64,000 nt of DNA from Hydra vulgaris (Eukaryota; Cnidaria; Hydrozoa; Anthoathecata; Hydridae): the NCBI RefSeq assembly GCF_038396675.1, contig NC_088934.1:34868501-34932500 (forward strand), given 5' to 3'. Positions 26,416 through 37,764 of this stretch are shown here, piece by piece. The notes beneath the pieces are model-generated. The model ran no database searches and was not told where the DNA came from. It saw only the letters and a program-made list of their open reading frames with translations. Position 1 is the first letter of the stretch, and each line of letters begins with the position of its first letter. The translations under genes and the position numbers were made by a program.

Positions 26416-26670
26416 TACTTATAAATTATTGTTTTTTTTCTTTTTTTAGCTTGTAGTGCCCTATGCTAATGTGTGTATACCATCTTCTAAAATAACTCTT
26501 TTTTGACCTCTTTACTGACCTCTTTGACCTCTTTATTAACCTCCTTATTGACGTCTTTGACCTCTTCGACCTCTTTGACCTATAAATTATTGTTTTTTTT
26601 TATTCTTTTAGTTTGTAGAACCCATATGCTAATGTGTGTATACCATCTTCTAAAATAACTCTTTTATTGT
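26416..26670. repeat. Duplicated PolB 3' end with a GAGGTCAAA minisatellite between
   Basis: A segment of about 90 bp (ataaattattgttttttt through ctaaaataactctttt) occurs at 26416-26505 and again at 26580-26668. Between them are about nine copies of a 9-12-bp unit (gacctcttt). On the minus strand the right copy encodes the end of PolB (VILEDGIHTLAYG). The other copy repeats it out of frame. Confidence 0.8.
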
Positions 26671-27270
26671 CTTCTGAGCTTAATGCTATTTTATTGACCT
26701 CTTCTGTGTAAATTTTATGTTAATGGAATCTTATTACATTCATTTTCCTAATATGATTCATCTTACTTAATAAACAATCTTTGTAATCTTTATGTGTTAT
26801 ATATTTTTTAACAACATTTTTTTTTACCCCCTTACATTTTTTGTTATCTTTTTAGTGCACTTTCTTAGAATACAACTTTGATCTGAGTCCATTAAACTTT
26901 TCAATTTGCGCTCCAGCTGTTTCATCTTTAAACATCACGATTACTTTCTTATTAGCACTAACTTTAAAACCTACATTAATAATTGCTGGGTGCTTTGGAT
27001 CTAATTCAATTGTATCAAATCTGCTTTCAACATCATTAGAAATATCTGCATAAAAGTCTTTTGTTTTTATTTCGTATGCTAAAAAATCTGTATTTGTGAA
27101 TAATAGTTTTGCTCGATCAGAATATTTATTTTTTATGTAATCATAGTAAAGTTCATACATTAGTGTTTTACTTAAATCTAATGTACACATATCTAAGTAA
27201 ATTTGTATGTATGTATTTCGCCATAAAGAATTATTTTACAAAATTAGACTTTAAAAAAAAGTATATACAT

Positions 27271-27317
27271 GGCTGGGGCAAGAAGAAGACAAATTCAGTC
27301 ATATCGCCAAGCCCCTT
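27271..27317 (-). repeat. 3' stem-loop of LINE copy 2
   Basis: On the minus strand GGGGCTTGGCGATATGAC, a short loop and GTCTTCTTCTTGCCCC form a stem capped by GAC/GTC, followed by agccatgtatatac. It is the best preserved of the four tails in the window. Confidence 0.75.
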
Positions 27318-27619
27318 TAAAATAAGAATATAAAAAACAAAAAAAAGTATGACCGTTATTACAATGAAATATATGTATAAAATACATATATAAATGCAAA
27401 TATAAAAAACACTTTTTACACATACATAATTTTATTTCTTTTCAAACTTTTATTTATTAAGATTTCGAATTTAAAAATAAATAATAATGAGATAAAACAT
27501 GAACATCAAAGAAAGATTCAGATTAAAATCAAAAATAAATATGATCAAAAATAAAGTAAATAACAAGTAAATAAAACGAGTGATTACTCCTATTTAAAAG
27601 TTTCAGAAGAAGTCTAGTT

Positions 27620-30528
27620 CGTTGTCAATTATCAAAAGTTCATTTTTTATTTTATTTTTAAATTGATCAAGAGAAGGAATTTTTTTTAACTCATTATCCA
27701 ATAATGTGTTCTAAAATTTAGGTCCCCTGATTGCAATCGAGAACTTAATAGCAGAATAATATACTTTTGGTTGAATATAATTGTTATTTGAAAATCTTGT
27801 TGGGTATAAATATTTTTTCTAAAAATCGGTTAAATAAAATGGGTGCCATTTTATTATCTGCTTTGAACATTATTATAAGAATATGAAATAAACTAAGTTG
27901 AAATACGTTGAGTATTTTGAAGTTACTAAAAAGAAATCAAGTGTGCGAGAAGCGATCGACATTTCCAATAATTTTCACTGCGTGTTTTTGTTTAATTAAA
28001 AGCTTTTTATTTTTAGATAAATTAGTGCTGCATCAAGCAACGTTAGCGTAATTTAGATAACAATGAATAAAAGAAAAATAAATAAACTTCAAACAAGTTT
28101 GGTTTAACAACTGTTTTGCTTTACATAAGAGGCCTATATTTTTTGAGATTTTATTATGGATTATACGTATGTGCTCTTTCCACGTTACATTTTCATCTAA
28201 AACTACACCAAGAAACAACAAAGAACGCTTTCTTTTGACTTTAGAGTTATTATTAAAAAGCTTAGGAAGTTTTATTGGAACGTTGTCTTTATCATGAAGA
28301 CGATGGAAGAAAGTATATTTTGTTTTTTTAATATTTATGGATTTATTCGATATAAATCATTCGCTTAGTTTTACAAGCTCTTTGTTTATTGTTGCAAATA
28401 AAATAATAATATCTTTATTATTAACAAAAGCGGTCCTAGAATTGATCCTTATGGGACTCCGCAGTTAGTTGCCATTAAATCTGTTTTTTGCCATCATATA
28501 AAATGCATTGATTTCTATTCTTCAAATAACTCTTAAACCAATCTAAGTTAGAATTTATGATACCATAATTTTTAAGTTTATATAGGAGAATATTATAATC
28601 TACGGTATCAAACGCTTTGCTTAGATCAATAAAGACACCTAAAGTAAGTTTTTATTCATCAAAAGCTTCAAATATTTCTTGTACAAGATTAATTATTGCG
28701 TGATCCGTCGAATGATCGGATTTAAAACCAAATTGTTTATTGTAAAGAATATTATTTACATTTAAGAAGGAATTATACATTACACGCTCCAAAATCTTGG
28801 AAAAACAATTAAGAACTGAGATCGGTCTAAAGTTGTAAACATCAGAAGGATCATCTGTTTTAAAAATTTGTGTAACCTATGCACTTTTTAATTTTTCAGG
28901 AAAAACTTTATGTTTTAAAGATAAATTAAAAATGTGTAAAAGTGGTATTGTTATATATTTTTGAGAATTAATTACGGCATTACTGCTGACATCATCTTAA
29001 CCTAAACTTTTGTTAGGTTTAAACATGGATACTGAATTCATTAATTCATCCTTCGTAAGTTCATGATTAGGCATAATAGTATTATTTGATGTCAAGTATG
29101 ATTTAAAGCTTATTTTAGATGGTTCAATTTTAGCAGCTAAACTTTTATAAACATTAACAAAAAAGTTATTAAGTTTCTGCTACCATAGATTTATCAACAA
29201 CTAATTTGTTATTAAATTTCAAATTTTTTGGCAGAGCATTTCTGTCTAAATTTTTCTTGCCATTTACTTCCTTTATAATGCGCCATGTGTTTGGTGAACG
29301 ATTTCTTTTTATTATTTGATCCGAATAGTAATTAGTTTTTGAACGTCTCAAAATTAATTCAAATAAACGATTATAATTTTTATAGTTAGTTTCATTTTCT
29401 AGTGTTCTTTTTTTAAGATATTTGCAATATAATGGCTGTTTTATTTTTGAAGATTTAACAATTCCATTTGTTATCCATGGGCTTAAAAGGCTTTTTTCTT
29501 TTAATAATTTTGTAACTTTGGAAAGTATTTATTATAATATTTAAAAAATTTAGCTAAGAAAATATCATGATATAATATCATGATATAATATCATGAAAAG
29601 ATTTAATGAAGGTTTTGTTTATTAGTCGTTTGGTTACTTTCCTTTTGTGAGAATTTATTTGAAAGAATAAAAATCGGAAAGTGATCCGATATATCCGTTT
29701 TAAATATTCCAGTTTTTATTTTTGATGTAAGAGATTCATTGGTGAAAATTTGATCTATTGATCTTGCACTAGTCTTAGTTACACGCGTGGGTTTATTGAT
29801 TAATGGTATGTAACTATAGTAACCAGATTGAAAAAATACATTAAAGAAATTATTAATGTGCTTATTAACGTCATAGTCAAAAATGTTGAGGGTAATGTCT
29901 CCGATAAAATACACACTTTTATTTAAACTTGATTTTTTTTAAATTATTTTTTTAATGCGGTCTTTAAATGCATTAATTTTTCATGTAGGCGGTCTATATA
30001 ATACATGCACAATTATATTTTTTGAGGTTTTGCTAACGATTTCCACGCATAATGATTTGTAGTCATTAGTGGTTGAGCTTAAATTTTGCAAAAATTTGTA
30101 TGATAATGAGTTAATAATAAATATACATAAACCCCCACCTTCCTTGCCCCAACCTCTAACTTGGTGTACCACATTGTAATTAGGTATTTGAAAATTTGAA
30201 TCGCTTTCAGTATTTTTATCATGACACCATGTTTCACTAAGAAAGATAATGTTAAAACTAGTTTTGATTTTATATAAAAACTGTTTCAATGATTCAAATT
30301 TTTTTGAATACTCCTAATATTAATATGGAGAATTGAAAATGAGTTATCGTCCATTCCTTCCGTGATATTTTTTGAGTTTGAGTTATAGTATAATAGGCTA
30401 ATATTTTTAAATACTTCATCGTTGTTATAGAAATTATTATCAGGATCCGAACTTTGATTGAAAAGTGTTGAATTATTAATTTTAAACGTTTTAAACTCAA
30501 AATCGGATCTGTCAGATTTGTCAGCCAT
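27620..30528 (-). pseudogene. LINE copy 2 ORF2 (endonuclease + RT), many breaks
   Basis: The endonuclease lies in three frames between 30528 and 29603, with FLSETWCHDKN, YRPPT, YFIGDITLNI, SIDQIFTN and SDHFPIFIL. Linker and RT follow, with NYYSDQIIKRN near 29330, a NFRPIS-like box near 28830, and a sequence equivalent to FIDLSKAFDTV near 28600-28640. A VPQGSI-like box near 28450 is followed by a deletion before the FADD region. The C-terminal segment LGVVLDENVTWKEHI is near 28200, and the last recognisable part ends about 27620. Comparison with copy 1 confirms the order. There are more than six frameshifts or stops. Confidence 0.8.
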
Positions 30529-30571
30529 TTAAAATAAAAGTAATTTTAAAAACAAATAAAATAAAAATAAT

Positions 30572-31359
30572 TCAATTATTTAATTTTTTAAAATCCTTTA
30601 AAATTAATTTATCATATATAACAATACAATACTTACCATTGTTCCTTTGTAACTTTCTTTCTTCAAATAATTTTTTTCGTATTAACGATGTTTCGACAAA
30701 GAAATCCTCGTTTATAAATATTCCCGAACCTTTAAGTTTGTTTGCATTTTTCAGAATTTCTATTTTATCTTTATAATCGAGTAACTTGATCACAAATTGT
30801 TTTTGGTTTGTTGGTATTAGGCTTACCTGTCCAATGAGCTGTTTCGATTTTCACTCCATTTACATTTAGATTATTTTCAAAAACATTTATTATTTATATT
30901 TCCAAATCATCCCAACTTTCCGACTTGTTTTCAGTAATTCCCTCGAATCTTAAGTTATTTTTTCTTTGCTGATCTTCGAGTTGTCGTATTTTTGTTTTGT
31001 CTTCACTTCCTAAACTAGATTTTGAATAGATTTTTTCTCTAGGTCACTAACCTTTTTATCTTGACAATCTTGATGAAACGGTAAACTTTCTTCAATATCC
31101 TTTTGTACTTTTTCGTAATTTAGCAATAGACTGTTTAACTTTACTTGATCAGCTTTTCTCTTTTCATTTTATTTTTTTAAAGATTCGCAAGTGGCTTTTT
31201 TGTATTAATATCCTTTAGTAACCCATCGATTCGTTCATTAGTAATTTTCAAGTTACCGCTTATCAATTTCAAAATATCCTTTTGCTGTTTCAGAAAAATC
31301 TCTTCAAAAATTTGCTTTACCAACTGTATTGAGATTTCGGAATTTTTAAATTTATCCAT
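30572..31359 (-). pseudogene. LINE copy 2 ORF1, broken
   Basis: The start (MDKFKNSEISIQLVKQIFEE) resembles the ORF1 start of copy 1, including DRIDGLLK-like ERIDGLLKDI. It is broken near 31177 and again before 30793. The last part (IKLLDYKDKIEILKNANKLKGSG onward) matches residues about 190-266 of copy 1. Role as for copy 1, but it cannot be made whole from this copy. Confidence 0.8.
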
Positions 31360-32411
31360 TTTGTTATTAAAACTAATTGCGATGAAAAAAAATAAAAATA
31401 AAAACTCTTTTAAATTAACTTAAAAGTTAATTAAAAAACATAACAAGATTTTTTTTTCGTTTCTTTTTTTTTTTTTTTTTTACGCAAGAAAAACACATCC
31501 GTTCACTTCCGTGTCATACGCATAATACGCATACGCATAATTTTAAATTGGTTTGTTATTAAGTAGTTTTGTTCTTTTCATATTTATTACTATTAATTTT
31601 TCATCAAATATTTTTCTATTTTTATAGTTTGAATTAAATGCTAAATTAAAAGCCTCATCTCTGTTTGTAACTAATCTAAAATCAACTCTGTTTTCAATAC
31701 TTTCCATTGTTTTTCCAAATACTGAATTATTCATTAGTTTAAAAAAGTTTTTTTCAAAATCATTAGTTGCTTTAGTTCTTATATTTGTATTTAGTTCAAT
31801 GTATTCGTTTAACCATGCCCTTTCTTCAAACTTCATATCTCTATGAATTTTAGTAATCTTTAATCCTAATCTTTCATACAGTTTAAGATTTTCCGAATGA
31901 ACTATATAATTATTCTTATTATTCAAGTTAGGTACTAACTTTTCGACTCTGATAATAGTTATTCTTTCAGATGCAAGTGAATAATTTTTACGATCATCAT
32001 TTCGACTTTTAGATTATTCTAAAGCAACTTCTAGTATAAAGGAAATTGATTTCCAGTTTGTTAACTTGTTTTCATCCATCAATTTGAAATCATGTGTTCG
32101 AAGTAGTTTACTCATTTCCCACCCATTTAAATTATTAGCATCTAGATACTGTATATATGTTGAATGTTTGCTTTGATCATACTTATCATTCATATACTTA
32201 TTATTAGAAGTTCCAAATCTTTTAGACATCATACTAATTCCACCTCCTATTTCTTGCTTTATCATCAGTATTATATCATAATCACTCAGCAACTCTAATG
32301 TTATTTTTTTTCTTTAATACTGCATCCCAAACTAATCCTGGTGATATGTACCAAGCAAGATCTAACTTATAACAATTAATACAAACGTCTCTAAAATTTT
32401 CAGATACATCA

Positions 32412-32460
32412 GTTAGTAAAAGCACATTGTACAAATCATGTACAATGTGCTTTTACTAAC
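32412..32460. repeat. Perfect hairpin with 21-bp arms inside decayed PolB
   Basis: GTTAGTAAAAGCACATTGTAC and its exact complement flank a 7-nt loop (aaatcat). To the right (32460-32575) are imperfect direct repeats of ttgtacaaatcatg and taatctctaaatgt. The perfect symmetry suggests a recent template-switch or hairpin duplication. Confidence 0.9.
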
Positions 32461-33897
32461 TTTTACTAACTGATAAAACATTGTACAAATCATGATAATC
32501 TCTAAATGTACAAATCATGGTTATCATTGTGCATCAATCATTGTACAAATCATGGTAATCTCTAAATGTCTTACAGTTAAACTCATTCCATACAGTTTTT
32601 TATTGTACACACCTTTTCTAAGTAACAAATCTAATTTTTTACCTGAATATAATTTTCCGGTGTCCCTGCACCTAACTTTTGTTAAATTCTTTGATAAACT
32701 ATCTAAACTAGAAGGCATAAATCTATAACCATCTATAAAACGGAGTTCACGCTTAATTTCAACTTTTTTACCATCTCTATTAAACTCACCAACTTTAATT
32801 TCTCAAGAAACTTGTTTGTACTTTTCCTCATTGTTTGGTATACAACTCAATTTTCCTAACCAGATAAATTGTGAAATATAACTGGAAAGAGTTTTGGAAT
32901 TACATATTTTAAATTGCAATTTTGATGAGCAGCACCTCTATATTTTCCAGTAATGTGACAGTGGTCTCGTAATTTATCTTTTTCAAAATCTTCTCCACAA
33001 ATGTGACATGATATTGCAGTATTAAAATCATCCTTGTTTTTATCAGTAAATATCATTTTTTTTGGAAATTTAATCGTGTCAAAAATTTACCTAATATCTT
33101 CTTCTAAGCTGTCAACAAAAATTTGTGTAACATCATCCGTTTCATTACACGCAGTAAATGTAGCTGGACAGCTTTGATAAATACTTTCGTCAAAACATTC
33201 AATATAATAACAGAATGAATTTGGAGTATGTCTTTGATATTCCTTAGTATAGGAATCATTCGGATTTGGTCCACAAGTGTTAATTGGTTTGATAAAACTT
33301 TCAAAGTCGGCATATACTACAAACGGTATTCTAATATATTTTGTAATGATTATTGAACTGCATTGTTGAATTTGGTTTTTGAAGTTTAATATGTACTGAA
33401 TTACGAGCGTCGCAATACAATTTATGATTTGATAAAGATTCCTCATTATAAAATTCTAATAAGCAATTTCTGCAATAGTGCATAATACATAGTTTCTTAG
33501 ATGGTTGTGAAGAAAGTATTCTACTTAAACTTTTTATTAAGCAATAATGGTTAGTGTCACCATTTGAGATTAATAGTAAATCAATTAAATGTTTACGATT
33601 ATTATTTTTTGACCTACGCAAAATATGAACTGATGAATTTTCATATTTAAATACATTGACACTGATATCTGTATTATTTTTTTCAAATTGTGTAGTTTGG
33701 TTTAATGATACTGGAAATTTTTTTTTTTTAAACTTACTTTTTCAGCTTGATTTTTAAGCTCTTTATATACTCTTTTAGGATGATTATCTGTTGGATTTAA
33801 TGCTCTTGCGATAAACCACTTAAAAAACTCATTATCTTTCATTTTTTATAATAATTATTAACTTTTTAGTTGCTAAACTTTTATCCAGTGGAATGTA

Positions 33898-34636
33898 TTA
33901 TTTAGCTTTAATAGGATCATACTCAATAATATTTATATCCATCTTTTTAATAGAAACAAGTCTCCAACCTGACCCTAACTGTTGAAATGATGATAAATTT
34001 TCTAGAATTCTCAGCTTTGATATGTCATATAATTCATTCAAATCTGTTGATTTTGATGCAACTTGATTCTTTGCTGCAAATGAAGCACTTTTGAATTTAG
34101 TTTCTCCTGTTTTAAAATCAGTACGCTCCATTTCACAATAGAGAACTATATAAACCTTTGATTTTCTATTTTCATTTAGTATTTTAATAACACAATTTTT
34201 TACAAGATTCATAAATGATAAAGCATCACAACCTTTTTCACCTGTAGCTGTATATTGTTTTGTAACATTCTTAATAGATTGTGTTAATTTAAATTCTATT
34301 TGTTTTTTAAATCCAAAATTTTTGTACAACTTTGCAACTTTAGATTTTAATGCTTCAATCTTTTCATTAGTTGTTTTTTTTATTTGTATCAGGATCAGAC
34401 GTAATCCAATCTGAAATAGAATTATATATTTTACTTGATTCTTTTTGAGATAATGCTGTATTAGTTGCAACAAAAGGTGTAAGGGTTAAAATTGTTGAAA
34501 ATACGATATCCGGAATCGGTTCGTCTAATATAACTTGCAATGACCGTATGAGATCAATTTTCCTCATTCTATAATAATATCTAATTTTTTGCTCCTTAGC
34601 GATTTTTAACAATTCATTAACATTTTTGTTTTCCAT
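33898..34636 (-). pseudogene. Polinton SAP/Rho-N-like protein with replication-associated C-terminal domain
   Basis: The N-terminus (34636) reads NELLKIAKEQKIRYYYRMRKIDLIRSL, a short helix pair like SAP or Rho-N nucleic-acid-binding motifs. A frameshift near 34370 leads to the second part, which ends at 33898. That part contains GEKGCDALSFMNLVKN, LYCEMERTDFKTGE, LRILENLSSFQQLGSGWRL and INIIEYDPIKAK. This pair of segments commonly lies directly upstream of PolB in Polintons, as here (the PolB ATG is 55 bp downstream). A role with the polymerase or terminal protein is an inference from position. One frameshift is visible. Confidence 0.6.
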
Positions 34637-34738
34637 TTTTACATAACAAGATTTTTTTTTATATTTTTCTTTTTCTTATATCATTTTATTTTTTTTTACT
34701 TTCTTTATATATATTTTAATAAATATATATATAAATTT

Positions 34739-35236
34739 TTATTTCATCTTTGCGACTATTATTTTGTCATTTTTTTTTTTTTTTGAATTAAATATCTCAA
34801 TTTTAACACCATTATCAATCTTTCCATCACGTAATTCAAAGTATCTCCATCCATGCTTAGTTCCACGCATAGCACTATATAATGATGGATATATTTCTCC
34901 TGTTTCCGTGTTTGTTAATTTAATAGATACTTGTTTATTTCTAATTGATTTTAATCTTTCATATTTTGGATCAGTAATTTTTTCTGGTGTTTCACAATTT
35001 TTTCTAGACCTACTAACTGATCTTTTATCATTTACTTCTTTTACTGAATGTATTCTTGGTCTACCAACTGATTTTTTCTCATTTACTTCTTTCACTTCAG
35101 TCATAATAGATTCTTTATTTAATAACCCATTATCCATGGCAATCATTAGCAATATTGCGGGATTGTCAGATGTTTTTGAAATTTTATTTTCTTCTTATAG
35201 ATTTTTTATATTTTTCTTTGTATATTTCATGATCAT
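34739..35236 (-). pseudogene. Polinton small basic protein with AT-hook-like motifs
   Basis: The frame runs from the ATG at 35236, with one TAA near 35195, to 34739. An ATG at 35152 gives 137 open residues. It has two similar repeats, KEVNEKKSVGRPRIHS and KEVNDKRSVSRSRKN. The first contains a GRP core like an AT-hook. The C-terminal part (VSIKLTNTETGEIYPSLYSA) resembles a small domain often found in Polinton and phage DNA-binding proteins. DNA binding is the plausible role. I cannot name the family. Confidence 0.5.
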
Positions 35237-35295
35237 TTTATTATATAAATGAAAAATATTTAGCTAACTTTCAAAAAATTTTTAATAAATAATGT

Positions 35296-36148
35296 TTATT
35301 TTGTTTCCGTCTGATTGAAATTGTATCCATTTATCAGATTTACAACAACAAATACTTCAGTATCTGCTGGAGCAGTTGCATTAAGTGTTGCTTTAATTTG
35401 TACATCTACTACTGATGGTTTTAATCTTTCTGATTGTTTACTAACATCAAAAACCATAAGTGGGTATAAATCTTTATAGTCAGAAGGAGTTATGCTGCTT
35501 TGTGTGATCAATTCATTTATTCCATAAAATTTTTTACGAAATACAAATACATCTCTATAAGCTCTTAAAAATTGATGATTTGGGAATGATAAAATATAAT
35601 CAACAGCGGGATATCTTTCCTGATTAAGCATAATGTACATATTTTTCAAGTCATTATGATTGAATATTGAAGGATTAAGTATTTGATCTCTATCTTTATT
35701 TGTTTGAAATCCAACAATAATGTATCTTGGTTTTACAGGAGATGTCTTTAGGCTCAGTCTCCAAGAAAATGCAGTAGATTGTGGAACAGATATAATATCA
35801 CACTGCCGCGCACGAAAAGTTACTGGAAGTGTCACTTTTAATTCAATAGTTTTATAAAGATTAATCCTTTCATCGTCTGATAGGATCACATGTGATATAG
35901 ACAAATATACAAATAGTTAGGATAGGATCACATGTGATATAGACAAATATAGCTACAGCAGCAAGTCTAAAAATGCATCACCATCACTTTTTCTTATAAG
36001 AAAATCATCACAGAATCAGATAGAAGTGTGAACAAATTTTGTTGCTCAATGTTGATTTTTATTTGACCAGAACTATTTAGATTTGTACGAGCCACTGACT
36101 CATATTCAAAGAATTCAAATCTTTCAATCCCTTCATCAACAGTTGGGA
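35296..36148 (-). pseudogene. Polinton major capsid protein (double jelly-roll type), broken
   Basis: The main frame (35904-35296, 202 residues) has landmarks I associate with Polinton MCPs: FSWRLSLKTSPVKPRYIIVGFQT, FNHNDLKNMYIMLN, FLRAYRDVFVF, ITPSDYKDLYP and LKPSVVDVQIKATL. The N-terminal piece lies at about 35990-36148 (FFEYESVARTNLN, SSGQIKINIEQQ). The two parts are separated by a local duplication: about 43 bp repeated, with aggatcacatgtgatataga at 35881 and again at 35924. The product would build the icosahedral shell of a polintovirus-like particle. Broken by frame changes. Confidence 0.75.
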
Positions 36149-36321
36149 TTTATGTAAAATTTAATACTTTAAAAGTTGTCTATTTGTTTTTTTATATACA
36201 ATAGAAATTTTTTTTTTTTTTGTGCCAACTTATAAGTAAACAAAAAATTTCGCGTCTAAGACCGCATCCTTTTTTAACTAGATCTTCTGTTCTTATAACA
36301 TTTTCATTTGAAATTTTTCCG

Positions 36322-36729
36322 TTAATTTTCTATCGCAGCCTCCATCATTATTTTATTTATACTTATTGTTACCTCATCTCCATTATTCATTAAATTTGAA
36401 ATTATTTCTTTACCTTTTTTATTAGTAGCAGTATTTGCTCGTAAAACTAGTTTTTAAGATGCTTTTTCAATTAAATGTTTTCCTTTTTCAACTGCAACAT
36501 CTCAAGCAGCTTCTATTGTTAATGTTGAAAGTTCTTTTTTTGCTGATTAAGCAGCAGTTAATGCAGTTCTTCATAAATCGCTAGCAGCTAGCCTATTCAA
36601 CATTGCTGATGATACTCTTGTTACTTTAGACGCTGCTGCTCGTTTAAATAAATTTTTTATACTGTCGAATAAACCACTTCCTCCAGCAACATGTTTCTTT
36701 ACATATCTCTTATTATGAACAATTAGCAT
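36322..36729 (-). pseudogene. Polinton small hydrophobic/basic virion-type protein
   Basis: One frame of 136 codons runs from the ATG at 36729 with nonsense codons inside. It starts with a basic segment, then VAGGSGLFDSIKNLFKR and Ala/Lys-rich helices (KKELSTLTIEAA, VAVEKGKHLIEKAS), and ends in NKIMMEAAIEN. The glycine-containing amphipathic start followed by Ala-rich helices resembles small minor-capsid or membrane-active proteins of Polintons. Function is not known. Confidence 0.45.
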
Positions 36730-36777
36730 TTTTTATTTACTATATATATATTTTTATATGCATTGAGATATATGTAA

Positions 36778-37633
36778 TTATAAAATATTTTGTATCGATT
36801 TATACTGTGCTCTATTTATTACACCTTGCCGTAATAATTCATCGCAAATTGCAACAGCTTCATTTCTTGATCCATTGTTACCTGCTTTCCATGCAGCTTT
36901 ACGTAATTCAAGCATTTTAATTAGCACATTAGGGTTGCTAGGAAGAATTACAGCTTGTTATCCTGTTTCTTTTGATTCACGCTACTCATTTTTCTTTATA
37001 TCTCTCCAAATTGGAGCTATTATTTCCACTCCTTGATGGTCTTGGTTTGTATGAGTTTTCAGTAGTAATTGTATCTGTTTGTATTATTATATTTTTATAA
37101 TTTTAGGATTATCTTCAGTATATAAGTTCTTATCAGGATTAAACTTTATTATCAATTCCCAAAGACCAGTAGTACCATAACATATTTTACTATCAATAGT
37201 TATATCATCATCACTAATAAATATTTTCCAATGCAAAACTTGTCATCCTTAGAATGTATTGCAAATGTGGTATCTGTAAACATTTTACTATTAGTATACG
37301 TTCTTAGATAATCTGTTGCAATTTTTTTGAGTTTCAAGGCCTTAGTTTCTTCATAAGAAGGCATTGTTCTTTATATGCATGATCAGCCATTATTTTAAGC
37401 ATTTGAAAAAGTGAGTGCAAATTTATTAGCTTAATCTTGTTATTTAGATACGATTTCTTTTATTCCAGCTTGACTATCAAATAATGGCTTGTACAATTTT
37501 GTCAGGTCTAACTGTAAATTAGCTTCACCCATCTTTTCATATAAATTACTCTGCGATATTCTTTTTTTACTATCTAAGAATTCTTTAACAGTTTAATTTC
37601 TTTTTTCAGGAACTTCATTTTTTGAAACGACAT
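36778..37633 (-). pseudogene. Polinton conserved hypothetical protein
   Basis: It starts at 37633 (MSFQ). The frame is shifted and interrupted many times, but parts are readable: GTTGLWELIIKFNPD (near 37150), LPSNPNVLIKMLELRKAAWKAGN (near 36930) and LLRQGVINRAQYKSI before the stop at 36778. Proteins with this order (a short beta region, a charged linker, then a Leu-rich C-terminal helix pair) accompany capsid genes in cnidarian Polintons, by memory. Function is unknown. Confidence 0.45.
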
Positions 37634-37764
37634 TTTATTTACTATGAAATAAAAAAAACAAAAAATAAATCGTTATGTTATTTTATGTTTTACGTTTTTT
37701 TTTACGTTTTTTTAATGTTTTTTTTTTACATTATATTTTAATAAATTATTTTGGGTTTTTACGT

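Larger units (their letters stand above)
27204..31543 (-). mobile_element. CR1/L2-like LINE copy 2, inserted in Polinton PolB
   Basis: This is the same family as copy 1 (ORF1 with the same helical start, ORF2 with the same endonuclease and RT blocks, same 3' stem-loop) on the minus strand. TAAATT occurs at both junctions (27198-27203 and 31544-31549), a likely 6-bp target-site duplication. Removing the element and one TAAATT restores the PolB reading frame, which supports these boundaries. The 5' UTR (31360-31543) contains repeated gcgtatgcgtatt words. It is essentially full length but mutated. Confidence 0.9.
26590..33843 (-). pseudogene. Polinton protein-primed DNA polymerase B, split by a LINE
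   Basis: The gene starts at the ATG at 33843 (MKDNEFFKWFIARALNP). The N-terminal part has a C2H2-like zinc finger (CRNCLLEF...HKLYC) near 33450, then the exonuclease box VVYADFESF near 33310 and an HNH/treble-clef-like CHICGEDF...DHCHITGKYRG segment near 32960. The palm follows at 32292-31543, including FFKLMNNSVFGKT, the usual Polinton motif B. At 31543 the frame enters the LINE insertion and resumes at 27204 with TLDLSKTLMYELYYDYIK. The motif C region reads NTDF where the family normally has DTDS, so a catalytic Asp is replaced by Asn. The C-terminus (NKIALSSEDNKRVILEDG) is at 26590-26700. Several frameshifts lie between. The enzyme would replicate the element by protein priming. The gene is dead. 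Confidence 0.9.

Noticed and set aside
34764-35252. 162-codon plus-strand open frame
   Set aside because: It is the antisense of the Polinton basic protein gene (34739-35236), with Phe/Ser/Leu-rich composition typical of a shadow frame.
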